The translations under genes were made by a program, and so were the position numbers. From Aquimarina sp. Aq107 (lineage in GTDB: Bacteria; Bacteroidota; Bacteroidia; Flavobacteriales; Flavobacteriaceae), in the NCBI RefSeq assembly GCF_943733665.1, contig NZ_OX030782.1, forward strand, positions 124,001 through 188,000: a stretch of DNA of 64,000 nt. Reading direction: 5' to 3'. This document shows positions 25,385 through 35,847 of this stretch, piece by piece. Below the pieces are notes generated by a model. That model did no database searches. It saw nothing but the letters and a program-made list of their open reading frames with translations, and was not told the DNA's origin. How positions within the stretch are numbered: position 1 is the stretch's first letter; the number at the start of each line of letters is the position of its first letter.

Positions 25385-28015
25385 ATGAAATCCCAAGACA
25401 TCAGAAACCAATTTTTAGCGTTTTTTGAATCCAAAAAACACAGTATAGTGCCTTCTGCGCCTATGGTTATTAAGGACGATCCTACTTTGATGTTCACAAA
25501 TGCAGGGATGAATCAATTTAAAGAATACTTTCTAGGAAATGGAATTCCTAAGAATAATCGTTTGACCGACACTCAAAAATGTCTTAGAGTTAGTGGTAAA
25601 CATAATGATTTAGAAGAGGTAGGTATGGATACGTATCATCATACCATGTTTGAGATGTTAGGGAACTGGAGTTTTGGTGATTATTTTAAGAAAGAGGCAA
25701 TAGAGTGGGCTTGGGAATTATTAACCGAGGTTTATGGCATAGATAAGAATATCTTGTATGTTTCAGTTTTTGAAGGAGCAAAAGATGAAAACCTAGATAT
25801 GGACCAGGAAGCATACAATTTATGGAAACAAATTGTTCCAGAAGATCGTATTATCATGGGAAACAAAAAAGATAATTTCTGGGAAATGGGAGATCAAGGG
25901 CCTTGTGGTCCATGTTCAGAGATTCATGTAGATCTAAGATCAGAAGAAGAGAAAGCTAAAATACCTGGTCGTGATTTGGTAAATCAAGATGATCCATTGG
26001 TGGTAGAAATATGGAACCTTGTATTTATGCAATTTAATCGCAAAGCAGATGGTTCTTTAGAAAAATTACCAGCACAGCATGTGGATACAGGAATGGGGTT
26101 TGAAAGATTGTGTATGGCTTTGCAAGACGTAAAATCTAATTATGATACTGATGTATTTACACCTTTAATTAGAGAAATAGAAACGATAACGAATGCTACA
26201 TATGATAAGGATAGCTTGCCAACAGATGAGAATGGAAAAGTTAGCGTGGCAATCCGAGTAATTGCAGATCATTTAAGAGCAGTGTCATTTTCTATAGCAG
26301 ATGGGCAGTTACCTAGCAATACAGGAGCTGGGTATGTAATACGTAGGATTTTAAGAAGAGCAATTAGATATGGGTTTACGTTCTTAAATACGAAAGAACC
26401 TTTTATATATAAGCTGGTGGATACACTTAGTAATCAAATGAGTGGAGCTTTTCCAGAGCTAAAATCTCAGAAAAACCTAATCGTAAATGTTATTAAAGAA
26501 GAAGAGAATTCATTTCTTAGAACATTGGATCAAGGATTAGTACTATTAGATAATGTAATTAAAGGGACTAAAGGAAAAGTGGTGTCTGGAGAAAAAGTTT
26601 TTGAATTGTATGATACTTTTGGTTTTCCAGAAGATCTTACAGCTTTGATATTATCTGAACAAGGATATGAGTATGAAGAAGATGTATTTAAAGCTGAGTT
26701 ACAGAAACAAAAAGATCGTTCTAGAGCAGCTTCTGAAGTAAAAGCTGGAGATTGGGAAATATTAATCCCTAATGCTGCAGAAGAATTTATTGGGTATGAT
26801 CATACTTCGGGAGAAGCAAGAATTTCTCGTTATCGAAAGGTAAATAGTAAGAAGGATGGAGAATTATATCAGTTAGTTCTTGATAAGACTCCTTTTTATC
26901 CAGAAGGTGGAGGACAAGTTGGTGACAAAGGATATTTAGAAGTAGCTAATGGAGATGTAGTTTATATTGTTGATACTAAAAAGGAAAACAATTTAATCAT
27001 TCATTTTGCTAAAACCTTACCAAAACATATCAATGAAACTCATAAGGCTGTTGTAGACGTCAAACAGCGATCTAGAACAGCATCTAATCATACCGCAACT
27101 CATTTATTACACCAAGCGTTACGCACCATTCTTGGTACGCACGTAGAACAAAAAGGTTCTATGGTTAATAGTGGGAATTTAAGATTTGATTTTTCGCATT
27201 TTTCAAAAGTTTCTTCTGATGAATTACAGCAAGTAGAGGATTTTGTGAATGCTAGAATAAGAGAGGCGTTACCATTAGAAGAAAAACGTAATATATCATA
27301 TGATCAGGCTATTGCAGAAGGAGCAATTGCTTTGTTTGGAGAAAAATATGGAGATGATGTTAGAGCAATACGCTTTGGAGAATCTATGGAACTATGTGGA
27401 GGGATTCATGTTCAAAACACAAGTGATATATGGCATTTTAAAATAACATCCGAAAGTGCAGTTGCAGCCGGGATAAGAAGAGTTGAAGCAATAACTAGTG
27501 ATGCTGCAAAGGATTATTTTACAAATCAATCTGAGGCATTTTCAGAAGTGAAAGCAATTTTGAAAAACCCTAAAGATCCTATTAAAGCAATAACTACTTT
27601 ACAGGATGAAAATACGAATCTTAAAAAGCAAATTGAAGCATTATTGAAGGATAAGGCTAAAAACCTAAAAGGAGATCTTAAGTCAGAATTTGAAGAAATA
27701 AATGGAATTCAATTTTTAGGTAAAAAAGTAGATCTTGACCCTGCAGGAATAAAAGATTTATCTTTTGAGCTAGGAGGAGAAATAGAAAATGCTTTTATGA
27801 TCTTTGGAGCAGATAATAATGGTAAAGCGCTATTGTCGTGCTACATTTCTAAAAACTTAGTAGAAGAAAAAGGATTGAATGCTGGTCAGGTAGTTCGCGA
27901 GCTTGGGAAGTATATCCAAGGTGGAGGAGGTGGACAATCATTTTTTGCCACTGCAGGAGGTAAAAATCCAAAGGGAATTGAAGAAGCTTTAGAAAAAGCA
28001 AAACAATATGTTTAA
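25385..28015 (+). CDS. alaS: Alanyl-tRNA synthetase
   Basis: 876 aa, full length. It begins with a class II catalytic core ([34 protein letters not shown]). An editing domain with zinc ligands follows ([13 protein letters not shown] and CGGIHVQNT), and the C-Ala domain ends in a glycine-rich segment ([17 protein letters not shown]). It charges tRNA-Ala and edits mischarged Ser/Gly. The gene is divergent from the M23 peptidase. Confidence 0.98.
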   Translation: MKSQDIRNQFLAFFESKKHSIVPSAPMVIKDDPTLMFTNAGMNQFKEYFLGNGIPKNNRLTDTQKCLRVSGKHNDLEEVGMDTYHHTMFEMLGNWSFGDYFKKEAIEWAWELLTEVYGIDKNILYVSVFEGAKDENLDMDQEAYNLWKQIVPEDRIIMGNKKDNFWEMGDQGPCGPCSEIHVDLRSEEEKAKIPGRDLVNQDDPLVVEIWNLVFMQFNRKADGSLEKLPAQHVDTGMGFERLCMALQDVKSNYDTDVFTPLIREIETITNATYDKDSLPTDENGKVSVAIRVIADHLRAVSFSIADGQLPSNTGAGYVIRRILRRAIRYGFTFLNTKEPFIYKLVDTLSNQMSGAFPELKSQKNLIVNVIKEEENSFLRTLDQGLVLLDNVIKGTKGKVVSGEKVFELYDTFGFPEDLTALILSEQGYEYEEDVFKAELQKQKDRSRAASEVKAGDWEILIPNAAEEFIGYDHTSGEARISRYRKVNSKKDGELYQLVLDKTPFYPEGGGQVGDKGYLEVANGDVVYIVDTKKENNLIIHFAKTLPKHINETHKAVVDVKQRSRTASNHTATHLLHQALRTILGTHVEQKGSMVNSGNLRFDFSHFSKVSSDELQQVEDFVNARIREALPLEEKRNISYDQAIAEGAIALFGEKYGDDVRAIRFGESMELCGGIHVQNTSDIWHFKITSESAVAAGIRRVEAITSDAAKDYFTNQSEAFSEVKAILKNPKDPIKAITTLQDENTNLKKQIEALLKDKAKNLKGDLKSEFEEINGIQFLGKKVDLDPAGIKDLSFELGGEIENAFMIFGADNNGKALLSCYISKNLVEEKGLNAGQVVRELGKYIQGGGGGQSFFATAGGKNPKGIEEALEKAKQYV

Positions 28016-28065
28016 TTAAAAACCAACACCCCTCCTACCAATTAAGGTAAGAGTTGGGACTACGT

Positions 28066-29013
28066 ATGAACTTACAAACCAAAATACCCTTAAAACCTCA
28101 GCAACCAAAAATTGATTATAATTCAGAGTTATTATTGATGGGGTCCTGTTTTGCTGAAAATATTGGAGAAAAATTTTCATACTTTAAATATAAATCATTA
28201 GTAAATCCTTTCGGAATACTTTTTCATCCCAAAGCGATTGAAACTTTTCTGTGGATGGCGACTCAACGAGAGTCATATACAGAAACGGATTTGTTTTACC
28301 ATAATGAGCAGTGGCATTGTTTTGATGCACATTCTAAGTTAAGTAATCCAGATAAGGAGCATTTGTTGCAATCTCTAAATGGAGCATTAGATCAGACATA
28401 CCAAAAGATTCAATCGGCGACTCATATATGTATTACTCTAGGAACGGCTTGGGTGTATCGTCTACAAGCCCTGGATATGGTGGTGGCAAACTGTCACAAA
28501 GTATCTCAAAAGGAGTTTAGTAAAGAGCTCCTGTCTGTAGAAGAAGTAACTCAATGTTTGTTAAACAGTGTTGGATTAATAAAAAGCCTGAATCCTAATG
28601 TAAAAGTGATATTTACCGTTTCTCCGGTAAGACATAGTAAAGATGGTTTTGTAGAAAATAATCTTAGTAAATCACATTTAATCGCTGGGATTCATCAGGT
28701 AATAAAAAACGATACTACAGCTGTTTATTTTCCTTCTTATGAAATAATGATGGATGAGTTAAGGGATTATAGGTTTTATAATGCAGATATGATTCATCCA
28801 AGTGATGTAGCAATTGACTATATATGGGAATACTTTAAACAAACTTGGATTTCTAATGAAGCACTAATTGTTATGAACAAAGTTAAAGAAGTGCAAAGTG
28901 CCATATCACATAGACCTTTTAATCCGAATAGTCAGCAACATCAGCAATTTCTTGAGAGACTAGAACAGAAAAAAAATGAAATTCAAAAAGAATATGCTTT
29001 TATTACATTCTGA
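28066..29013 (+). CDS. GSCFA-domain protein
   Basis: 315 aa from the ATG at 28066 (a TTG lies 12 bp earlier). The family signature LLMGSCFAENIG is at the N-terminus, with LGTAWVY, FTVSPVRH and MIHPSDVAIDYIWEYF further on, which resemble SGNH-hydrolase blocks. The function is not established for the family. It follows alaS by 50 bp on the same strand and is probably cotranscribed, an association common in Flavobacteria. Confidence 0.85.
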   Translation: MNLQTKIPLKPQQPKIDYNSELLLMGSCFAENIGEKFSYFKYKSLVNPFGILFHPKAIETFLWMATQRESYTETDLFYHNEQWHCFDAHSKLSNPDKEHLLQSLNGALDQTYQKIQSATHICITLGTAWVYRLQALDMVVANCHKVSQKEFSKELLSVEEVTQCLLNSVGLIKSLNPNVKVIFTVSPVRHSKDGFVENNLSKSHLIAGIHQVIKNDTTAVYFPSYEIMMDELRDYRFYNADMIHPSDVAIDYIWEYFKQTWISNEALIVMNKVKEVQSAISHRPFNPNSQQHQQFLERLEQKKNEIQKEYAFITF

Positions 29014-29047
29014 TCTTCAAGATATTGGGTAATCAACAAAGAGGTTT

Positions 29048-29467
29048 TTAATTAAAGAAACCAGATAGTAAATGTAAACTACCAGCTATTACTCCTGCTC
29101 CGAACGAGTCAGAATTTAATGGATTATCCCAAGATTGGTTTTGTAATGAGATGTTTGCTACTGGATCAAATAGGGATTTATGAGTAAATGCATTGTTTCT
29201 TACTACTAAATAAGGGCGAGTTCTGGAAATTCCAAAAGAAGGATAGTCCGTAAATCGAGAAATTCCAAAAAACAACCTATAATCATTACTTTTATTATTA
29301 ATTCCGGGTAAACGATAGCTTTTAGTGATATCCACTGGAATAGAGTCTATGATCAACGTCTTTGGGGACTTTTTCTTACTTAAAGACGGAGACTTTATTG
29401 ATTGAGAATATATTACGCCAAAACCCATAAAAAGAATAACAGAAAGTAAAATTTTAAAATTCTTCAT
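29048..29467 (-). CDS. Secreted hypothetical protein, 139 aa
   Basis: Start placed at the ATG at 29467 (MKNFKILLSVILFMGFGVIYSQ is a normal signal peptide); a TTG 9 bp upstream would add three residues before it. The mature part is basic then polar (NNKSNDYRLFFGISRF). No domain is recognised. It is convergent with the GSCFA gene. Confidence 0.7.
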   Translation of the reverse strand: MKNFKILLSVILFMGFGVIYSQSIKSPSLSKKKSPKTLIIDSIPVDITKSYRLPGINNKSNDYRLFFGISRFTDYPSFGISRTRPYLVVRNNAFTHKSLFDPVANISLQNQSWDNPLNSDSFGAGVIAGSLHLLSGFFN

Positions 29468-29611
29468 AATTAGCAAACTGATTTACTTCATTGCATCAAA
29501 AAACATTCCATAAATATACGTTTTAAAATGTTAACCTATTGATTGTTAGTCTCACTAATGTGTGGAATAGATATATGTATAGAAAACTTTATTGTGAGGT
29601 TTTTTTACGTG

Positions 29612-29650
29612 AGATCGGGTTATAACTATAAAAGTTATGCCCGATCTTTA
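29612..29650. terminator. Hairpin between two - strand genes
   Basis: AGATCGGG (29612-29619) and ATAACT pair with AGTTAT and CCGATCT (to 29647), a stable stem broken by a 2-nt bulge. On the + strand it is followed by TTTATTT and on the - strand by no clear T run. It lies just past the stop of the S24 gene. Confidence 0.5.
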
Positions 29651-29651
29651 T

Positions 29652-30455
29652 TTAGTTATTCCTTCTTAATTCTTCTTCTAACAAAACAATTTTAGTTTCC
29701 AAGTCATGTAAACGATCGTAAACATCTACAGGTTCAGGCATTTGTTTAGAAGCAAACATAGTGACATACCAGGCTTCCATGATTTCTTCAGAATTTATAG
29801 TATATGTGGGGTAATTGCCATCTTTATTGTCAGATTTTAGAATAAGTTTGCCTCGTTCTTCAATTCTATTGATAATTCGTTTTAAAACAATACCATCATT
29901 CTTGCTTACGATTACATAGATCCTTCCATCTTTTATGTCATTTAGGTCTTCTACATATTTTCCAAAAACAAGATCTCCATCAAAAAAAGTTCTGACCATA
30001 GAATTACCTTGTACTTCGAAACATCTAAAAGTGCCATTACTCAAATGAGGCATATTAAATGTAGGAAGAGTTTCTATATACTCTGTATCACCATAACCAT
30101 CTAGGTATCCTGCTCTTGCTTTTATAGGTACATAAACTACATTTTCATCTCCTTCTTGATTTACAGCGACTACTTGTGGGATTCCACCATATGTTGTAGT
30201 TTCCTCTTTTTTGTCTATTAATATGTTGCTGCTTTTTCCAAAAAGATATTCAGGGTTGATAGAGAATTCATTAATAATGCTTTCTAGTAAATCGTAACCA
30301 GGTTTGGTCCTTTTTCTAGAGCCATCGGATTGGAGTCTTCCAGTAGTAATACTATCTATGGTGGTACTGGTAACTCCTATTTTTTTAGCGAAAGAATGAT
30401 TGTTTAAACTAAAAAAATCGATTATTTCTCTAATTTTTTCATCAATTGCTATCAT
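29652..30455 (-). CDS. XRE-HTH / S24 peptidase-type repressor (LexA/CI-like)
   Basis: 267 aa. The N-terminal HTH (FAKKIGVTSTTIDSITTGRL) is followed by a linker and an S24 domain with EVQGNSMVRTFFDGDLV (nucleophilic Ser) and DGIVLKRI (general-base Lys), then a short C-terminal coiled coil. Such proteins repress phage or stress genes and cleave themselves on RecA activation. It is divergent from a tiny HTH-like gene at 30744, a CI/Cro-type layout. A -33 TTTTG and TATGTTTC -7-like box precede it on the - strand. An endolysin-holin pair lies 4.4 kb away. Confidence 0.88.
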   Translation of the reverse strand: MIAIDEKIREIIDFFSLNNHSFAKKIGVTSTTIDSITTGRLQSDGSRKRTKPGYDLLESIINEFSINPEYLFGKSSNILIDKKEETTTYGGIPQVVAVNQEGDENVVYVPIKARAGYLDGYGDTEYIETLPTFNMPHLSNGTFRCFEVQGNSMVRTFFDGDLVFGKYVEDLNDIKDGRIYVIVSKNDGIVLKRIINRIEERGKLILKSDNKDGNYPTYTINSEEIMEAWYVTMFASKQMPEPVDVYDRLHDLETKIVLLEEELRRNN

Positions 30456-30519
30456 TATGCTGCGTTTTTATTTGAAACATATAAAGAAAATAAATTCAAA
30501 CAAAACACATAATATATCT

Positions 30520-30558
30520 GTATTTTGTTGATATTTTCTGTAAAATGTTGTATATTTG
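30520..30558 (+). promoter_or_regulatory. Promoter for the 51-aa HTH-like gene
   Basis: TATATTTG (30551-30558) lies about 20 bp after a TTG, with the S24 promoter just beside it on the other strand. The box sits in GTATATTTGTAC, which is nearly palindromic and could also be bound by the repressor. The mRNA leader would be about 180 nt. Confidence 0.4.
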
Positions 30559-30743
30559 TACTGTAATTAGTTGCTAAAATAGGAAAAATTATTCATAATC
30601 AAACATTTGTGTTAATTCTATTGCAACATTTTCAGGTAAAATAGCATAAGACGTCGTGCTAGAGTCACTTTAGAAGGATAACTATTCAAACTTTTGTTTG
30701 AATTAGGTGGTGTTTTTATGTTTAATTTAAAATTAAATGGCTC

Positions 30744-30899
30744 ATGCAGCGAAGTAAACTGTTATTAGAAAAGCGTAAACAGTTTGTTCAGAATTATGTC
30801 GAAAGCAATTCGGAAAAACAAATGAAAGTTATTGTAGAAGAGTTGATAGAACAACTTTTTATTTCAGAAAAAACAATTTATAATATTCTAAAAAACTAA
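30744..30899 (+). CDS. Small HTH-like protein, 51 aa
   Basis: ATG at 30744, TAA at 30897. It begins MQRSKLLLEKRKQFVQNYVE and ends FISEKTIYNILKN. The helical, charged sequence with ISEKTIYNIL at the end looks like a helix-turn-helix recognition element. Similar short proteins occur beside S24 repressors in Flavobacteria (from memory). It could act like Cro. The remaining 277 bp to the next gene hold nothing I can support. Confidence 0.55.
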   Translation: MQRSKLLLEKRKQFVQNYVESNSEKQMKVIVEELIEQLFISEKTIYNILKN

Positions 30900-31176
30900 G
30901 AATTAGTTGGGATATTAAGAACTTATAACGCAGATTTAGGATTAGATTATTTCCAAAATAATATAAATAATGCTCTTGTAAGAAGGTTAGTTTTAGATTT
31001 ATAGAAAATCAAAATGTAGACTGGTCTAGCATATTTTTTAATAGTTAATCTATTGATAAACTGGGCTATTACAAATGGAGAAAGATCTGATTTTGCATCA
31101 CTGTTTTGATGTTTTTTAACCTATCTTTATAACTATTAAAACCAATTTAACTATAAAGACTACTTATAACCAAAGT

Positions 31177-34100
31177 ATGTCTTACACAAACACTCTTAAA
31201 ACCATGAAGAACAAACAAATGCTTGCCTTATGGGTCTGTCTGATCCTAGGTGTGTCGCTATTTGCGCAGAAATCTCAGAAAGAACTTGCAATTGAGTATA
31301 TAAATCTCAAAGGAGAGGTGATATTCGATATTAAGATAGAAAGTCCTTCTCAGCTACAAACGTTTACAAAAGGATTATCTATTGTCCATTATGATGAGGT
31401 AACAGGTATTGTAAAGTTAATGGCTAATAAATCTCAATTTGATGAATTTCTGGATAAGGAAATTCCTTTTACTACAACAGAGGATGATAATATTATTGGG
31501 TATAGAACAATGACATCGGATCTTTCTATCAAAGCTGCAACATTTCCTTTAACGGCTTACCCAACATATGCTGATTATGTTAGTATGATGAATGACTTTG
31601 CTACCAATAACCCAACTATATGTCAAGTCCAAAACATTGGCTCTACTACGGAAGGAGATAAAGCATTACTTTTTGTGAAATTGTCCGATAATGTTGGTGC
31701 AAATGAACAAGAACCACGTGTTATGTATACGTCTTCTATGCACGGAGATGAGATTGCTGGGTATCCAATGATGCTTAATCTTATTGATTTTTTATTAACT
31801 ACATATAATGATACATCTCATCCAAGGCATCTAGAAATTAAGCAGCTTTTGGATAATAATGAAGTATGGATTAATCCATTGGCTAACCCTGATGGAACGT
31901 ATAGAAATAGTGCTAGTAATACATCGGTGGCTAATGCTACTCGAGGTAATGCTAACAATGTAGATCTTAATCGTAATTATCCTGATCCAGATGATGGAGC
32001 AAATCCTGATGGGAATAATTATCAAATAGAAACACAACATTTCATGAATTTTGCTGCATCAACACACTTCGTACTGTCAGCTAATTTTCATGGAGGTATT
32101 GAGTTGATTAATTATCCTTGGGATACTTATGCTGGAGCGCATCCAGATGAGGATTATTTTGTTCATGTTTCCGAAGAATATAGAGATTTCTGCCAGCAGA
32201 ATAGCCCAAGTGGGTATTTTGATGCCTTAAATAACGGGATTACTAATGGGTATGACTGGTATGAGGTACAAGGAGGAAGACAGGATTATCAAATACATTT
32301 TCATAAAGGGAGAGAGTTAACTGTAGAGCTTTCTAACGCAAAAACTCCTCCTGCAAATCAACTGGTGAATTTCTGGAATTATAATCAAGAAGCGCTTATT
32401 GGTTTTTTGAAACAAGTAAATTATGGAATACGTGGTGTTGTTACAGATGCTGTAACGAATCAACCAATAGATGCAAAAGTGACTGTTGTGGGTAAAGAAG
32501 CGTATGAGACATGGACACCTACCGAATTGCCAGAAGGAGATTATTATAGACCAATTAAAGCAGGGACTTATACGCTTCTTTATGAAGCCGAATGTTATGA
32601 GTCAAAAACCATAAGTGGTGTTGTAATTGCAGATGGTCAATCGGTAATACAAGATGTTCAACTTACTCCATTAGGAGCAACAGCTCCTACAGGATTAACA
32701 GTTTCTTCTGTGCAATCGACTAGTGCTGATTTAAATTGGTCAGGTAGTGCTGGAGCTAGTTTTGATCTTCGGTATAGGGAGATAGGCGCTGTTAATTGGA
32801 CGGTAGTTTCAGTAAATACTAATACGACTAGTATTTCTGGTTTAATGGTAGAAACTGATTACGAAGCTCAGGTTCGTAGTATATGTACAGCAACAATTGT
32901 TTCTCCCTATAGTGATTCTGTATCTTTTACTACAACCGCTACACCTGCTTGCGCTGGAATTACTATATTTCCATATGCAGAAGGTTTTGAGTCGAGTATT
33001 GGGCTATGGACTAATAATACTAATGATGATATTGATTGGACTAGAGATAGTAATGGAACACCTTCTAGTGGTACAGGTCCATCTTCTGGTCAAGAAGGTT
33101 CATTTTATATGTTCACCGAAGCTTCAGGGAATGGTACTGGATATCCTGGAAAAATAGCATTATTTGATAGCCCTTGTATTGACCTTTCGGTATTAACTGG
33201 TGCAACGTTAGAGTTTGGATATCATATGAACGGGACTAATATGGGATCTTTAGAAGTTTTAATTAGTAACAATGATGGATCAAGTTATGCATCGATTTGG
33301 AGTAGGAGTGGAAGTCAAGGAGATCAATGGAATCAAGTGTCGTTAGATATTTCTGCATATGCTGGTTCGGTGATTCAGCTTAGATTTAAAGGAACTACGG
33401 GAAATGGATTTCGAAGTGATATAGCTATTGATGATTTGAAAATTATTTCGACAACACCTGATTCTCAAGCTCCTTCAGCACCGACCAATCTAACCGCGTC
33501 TAATATTACAGGAACTACTGTAGATTTATCTTGGAATGCATCTACTGATGATATAGGTGTTTCTGAATATGAAGTATATCAGGGAGCAACCTTAATAGCA
33601 ACTTCGGTAAATACGAATACTACTATTGGTGGATTAAACCCAGATTCAGAATATACATTTGTTGTGATAGCAAAAGACGCTGCTGGGAATAGTTCTTCTG
33701 CAAGTGATTCTGTAACTTTTATCACAACTGGAGTTGTAATTACATATTGTGATAGTCAGGGTACTAATGTAAATGATGAATATATTGATTATGTGGGTAT
33801 AGGAGGTATAGATAATGCTTCTGCAGCAACTAGTGGATATACTGATTATACAGGTCAAACAGGCGCTGTGTCTTATGGGCAAAATACTATTGTACTAAGT
33901 CTTAATTATACGGGAACAGTATATACAGAATATTGGAATGTTTGGATTGATTATGATCAAAATGGAGCTTTTGAGAGTTCTGAGTTGATAGTTTCAGAAT
34001 CTACACGTAGTGATGCAAATCAATCATATGATTTTACGATACCTTCTAGTGCATTGTCTGGAGCAACAAGAATGCGAGTAACTTTAAAATATAATGCGAC

Positions 34101-34437
34101 AGCTACACCTTGTGAGACTTTTACATATGGAGAAGTAGAAGATTATACTATAAATATTGGAGGAGTCACTACTTCTCGAGAGAGTAATGTTTTGAGTTTT
34201 GGGACTAATGAAAAATTGCAATTATACCCTAATCCCGTTAGTAAAGGAGTTTTATTTGTAAGAGGTGTTTCTGATGAAGAGACAAAAGCTACTATTTATA
34301 ATTATGTTGGACAGAAAGTAATAAATGCTAAAATCATCAATGGTAATATTGATGTAAGTAGTTTGTCGAATGGATTATATCTTTTACAAGTAGGTAGCGA
34401 TGATCATAAAAGAATAAAAAGGTTTATAGTTCAATAA
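31177..34437 (+). CDS. M14 zinc carboxypeptidase with FN3, MAM-like and GEVED domains, T9SS-exported
   Basis: 1086 aa. Signal peptide (MKNKQMLALWVCLILGVSLFAQ; that internal ATG at 31204 may be the true start). The M14 domain has HGDEIAG (HxxE), NPLANPDG, VDLNRNYP, NFHGG and TVELSNAK (catalytic Glu). Then come a CarboxypepD_reg domain, FN3, a MAM/jelly-roll-like block (CIDLSVLTGATLEFGYHMNG), a second FN3, a GEVED domain (VWIDYDQNGAFESSE ... YGEVEDYTINI) and a T9SS type A tail (YPNPVSKG ... KRFIVQ). It is a secreted exopeptidase, probably for protein feeding. Confidence 0.94.
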   Translation: MSYTNTLKTMKNKQMLALWVCLILGVSLFAQKSQKELAIEYINLKGEVIFDIKIESPSQLQTFTKGLSIVHYDEVTGIVKLMANKSQFDEFLDKEIPFTTTEDDNIIGYRTMTSDLSIKAATFPLTAYPTYADYVSMMNDFATNNPTICQVQNIGSTTEGDKALLFVKLSDNVGANEQEPRVMYTSSMHGDEIAGYPMMLNLIDFLLTTYNDTSHPRHLEIKQLLDNNEVWINPLANPDGTYRNSASNTSVANATRGNANNVDLNRNYPDPDDGANPDGNNYQIETQHFMNFAASTHFVLSANFHGGIELINYPWDTYAGAHPDEDYFVHVSEEYRDFCQQNSPSGYFDALNNGITNGYDWYEVQGGRQDYQIHFHKGRELTVELSNAKTPPANQLVNFWNYNQEALIGFLKQVNYGIRGVVTDAVTNQPIDAKVTVVGKEAYETWTPTELPEGDYYRPIKAGTYTLLYEAECYESKTISGVVIADGQSVIQDVQLTPLGATAPTGLTVSSVQSTSADLNWSGSAGASFDLRYREIGAVNWTVVSVNTNTTSISGLMVETDYEAQVRSICTATIVSPYSDSVSFTTTATPACAGITIFPYAEGFESSIGLWTNNTNDDIDWTRDSNGTPSSGTGPSSGQEGSFYMFTEASGNGTGYPGKIALFDSPCIDLSVLTGATLEFGYHMNGTNMGSLEVLISNNDGSSYASIWSRSGSQGDQWNQVSLDISAYAGSVIQLRFKGTTGNGFRSDIAIDDLKIISTTPDSQAPSAPTNLTASNITGTTVDLSWNASTDDIGVSEYEVYQGATLIATSVNTNTTIGGLNPDSEYTFVVIAKDAAGNSSSASDSVTFITTGVVITYCDSQGTNVNDEYIDYVGIGGIDNASAATSGYTDYTGQTGAVSYGQNTIVLSLNYTGTVYTEYWNVWIDYDQNGAFESSELIVSESTRSDANQSYDFTIPSSALSGATRMRVTLKYNATATPCETFTYGEVEDYTINIGGVTTSRESNVLSFGTNEKLQLYPNPVSKGVLFVRGVSDEETKATIYNYVGQKVINAKIINGNIDVSSLSNGLYLLQVGSDDHKRIKRFIVQ

Positions 34438-34470
34438 ATATAGTTTTTAAATAATAAAAGATAAAATTCT

Positions 34471-34519
34471 AAGAAGGCTAAATCAAGAGGTTTTTTCCGA
34501 AAGTTTAGTCTTCTTTTTT
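34471..34519 (+). terminator. Terminator after the M14 peptidase gene
   Basis: AAGAAGGCTAAA (34471-34482) pairs with TTTAGTCTTCTT (34504-34515) with one G-U pair, followed by a T run to 34519. Confidence 0.75.
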
Positions 34520-34682
34520 ACTCCCGTAGTTGCAGTATTTACTAATAAAAAACCTTCAGAAACCCTTACTATTTTCGTATATTTATATATGCTTTTCAAC
34601 GCACTATATGTATTGATTTTATTGATAAATCTATGACAAAAGTGTGCTAATGGTTTACTGTAATTATGTACAAAAAAAGAAA

Positions 34683-34734
34683 AAGTTTTTAGGTTCCTGC
34701 AGGGTTATATTATGCCTAGAAACTTCTACTTTTT
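34683..34734 (+). terminator. Terminator-like hairpin upstream of the endolysin gene
   Basis: AAGTTTTTAGG (34683-34693) pairs with CCTAGAAACTT (34715-34725), one wobble, then CTACTTTTT. The 21-nt loop contains the palindrome CCTGCAGG. There is no gene between this and the previous terminator, so it may end a short RNA or act as a leader element for the lysis pair. The rest of the 421-bp gap shows nothing else. Confidence 0.5.
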
Positions 34735-34858
34735 AGTATACTTAATCAAGCTCTATGTAATTATTTAAATTCAGGAAGAAGTCTGAGAAATTTAGTTAAA
34801 TGGATAAAGTTTTTTGAATAAAGTAATTCTTGTAGAGGTAATCAAATTTTTTTAACGT

Positions 34859-35287
34859 ATGAATATTTTAGAAATGGCGCTATCTCAGTATGGCGTTACA
34901 GAGATTAATGGTTCTAAAGATCACCCACAGATCATTTCTTATTTTAATGAAATTGGTTTTGATGGTGCTCATTTACGTAATGACACTGCTTGGTGTAGTG
35001 CATTTGCTAATTGGGTAGCAAAAAAGACTGGATATTCTTATTCAGGACAGCTTAATGCTCGCAGTTGGCTTAATGTAGGTAAATCCACAGATACACCAAC
35101 AGCTGGTGATGTAGTGATTTTGTGGAAAGAAAAACCATGTAGTAGAAAAGGCCATGTAGGTTTTTTTATTAAAGAAACTAGAGGGTTTGTGTACGTTCTG
35201 GGAGGAAATCAAGATAATAGAGTGTGCATAAGAGCATATCCTAAAAATCGAGTATTAGATTACAAAAAATTAATGAAACATGGATAA
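34859..35287 (+). CDS. TIGR02594-family CHAP-like peptidoglycan hydrolase (endolysin)
   Basis: 142 aa, no signal peptide. TIGR02594 features: the N-terminus is typical, with ISYFNEIG..., then DTAWCSAFANWV (catalytic Cys), TPTAGDVVILW and GHVGFFI (catalytic His), GGNQDNRV. Small NlpC/P60-type amidase/endopeptidases of this family are used as phage endolysins. The gene overlaps the holin gene by 8 bp, a classic lysis cassette. No phage structural genes are in the window. Confidence 0.88.
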   Translation: MNILEMALSQYGVTEINGSKDHPQIISYFNEIGFDGAHLRNDTAWCSAFANWVAKKTGYSYSGQLNARSWLNVGKSTDTPTAGDVVILWKEKPCSRKGHVGFFIKETRGFVYVLGGNQDNRVCIRAYPKNRVLDYKKLMKHG

Positions 35288-35690
35288 AATTATAAGTATG
35301 GTATTTTGGTTGCTTACGATTCTTTCACCGGTTAATGGAGTAATGATGACAATGGTCTTCCTTATTTTGGTAGACTTTATTACGGGTTCGTACGCGGCTT
35401 ATAAAAATAAAATCCCAATAAGTAGCGAACGAATTGGGAATACGATCTCTAAGTTTTTTATATATAACTTAGTAATTCTAGCATCGTTCTTATTAGAAGA
35501 GTATATTGTAAATGAGGTTCCTTTTCTTAAAATAATAGCAGGTTTTGTGGCTATTACTGAGATCAAGTCTATATTAGAAAATTTTAATAAAATTTATGGT
35601 CTTGATCTTTTTAGAGCTTTAGTAAGCCTATTAAAGTCCGGAGATCTTTCAGACACAATACGCGCTATTTCGAAAGAAGGAAAAAAGTAA
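35280..35690 (+). CDS. Phage holin-family protein
   Basis: 136 aa with three or four hydrophobic segments (about 5-35, 55-75, 82-100). The LVDFITGSYAAYKNK motif is the holin 4 (toxin-secretion/phage lysis holin) signature. It would form pores that let the cytoplasmic endolysin reach the wall. It starts inside the last codons of the endolysin gene (translational coupling). A long hairpin follows its stop. Confidence 0.85.
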   Translation: MDKIISMVFWLLTILSPVNGVMMTMVFLILVDFITGSYAAYKNKIPISSERIGNTISKFFIYNLVILASFLLEEYIVNEVPFLKIIAGFVAITEIKSILENFNKIYGLDLFRALVSLLKSGDLSDTIRAISKEGKK

Positions 35691-35704
35691 TTAAATAAAA
35701 AACT

Positions 35705-35815
35705 GCTATATGTTGATTATTTCTTCATCAAAGTTACAGCAACTGCCATTTGGGTAACATCGTGATAAAAGAATACTTGGGTAATGTCAAAATCAAGAAA
35801 TAATCAGCGTATAGC
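35705..35815 (+). ncRNA. Long inverted repeat with structured loop after the holin gene
   Basis: Positions 35705-35725 (GCTATATGTTG...) and 35795-35815 (...CAGCGTATAGC) pair over 21 bp. The only imperfections are two G-U wobbles, which pair in + strand RNA but not in - strand RNA. The 69-nt loop can form GTTAC/GTAAC and ATCA/TGAT helices and holds TTGGGTAA twice (35750, 35777). It could be a 3' UTR structure, an atypical terminator or an independent RNA. Confidence 0.45.
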
Positions 35816-35847
35816 TTATTTGTAAGACTAAAAATAGGACTGCGGAA

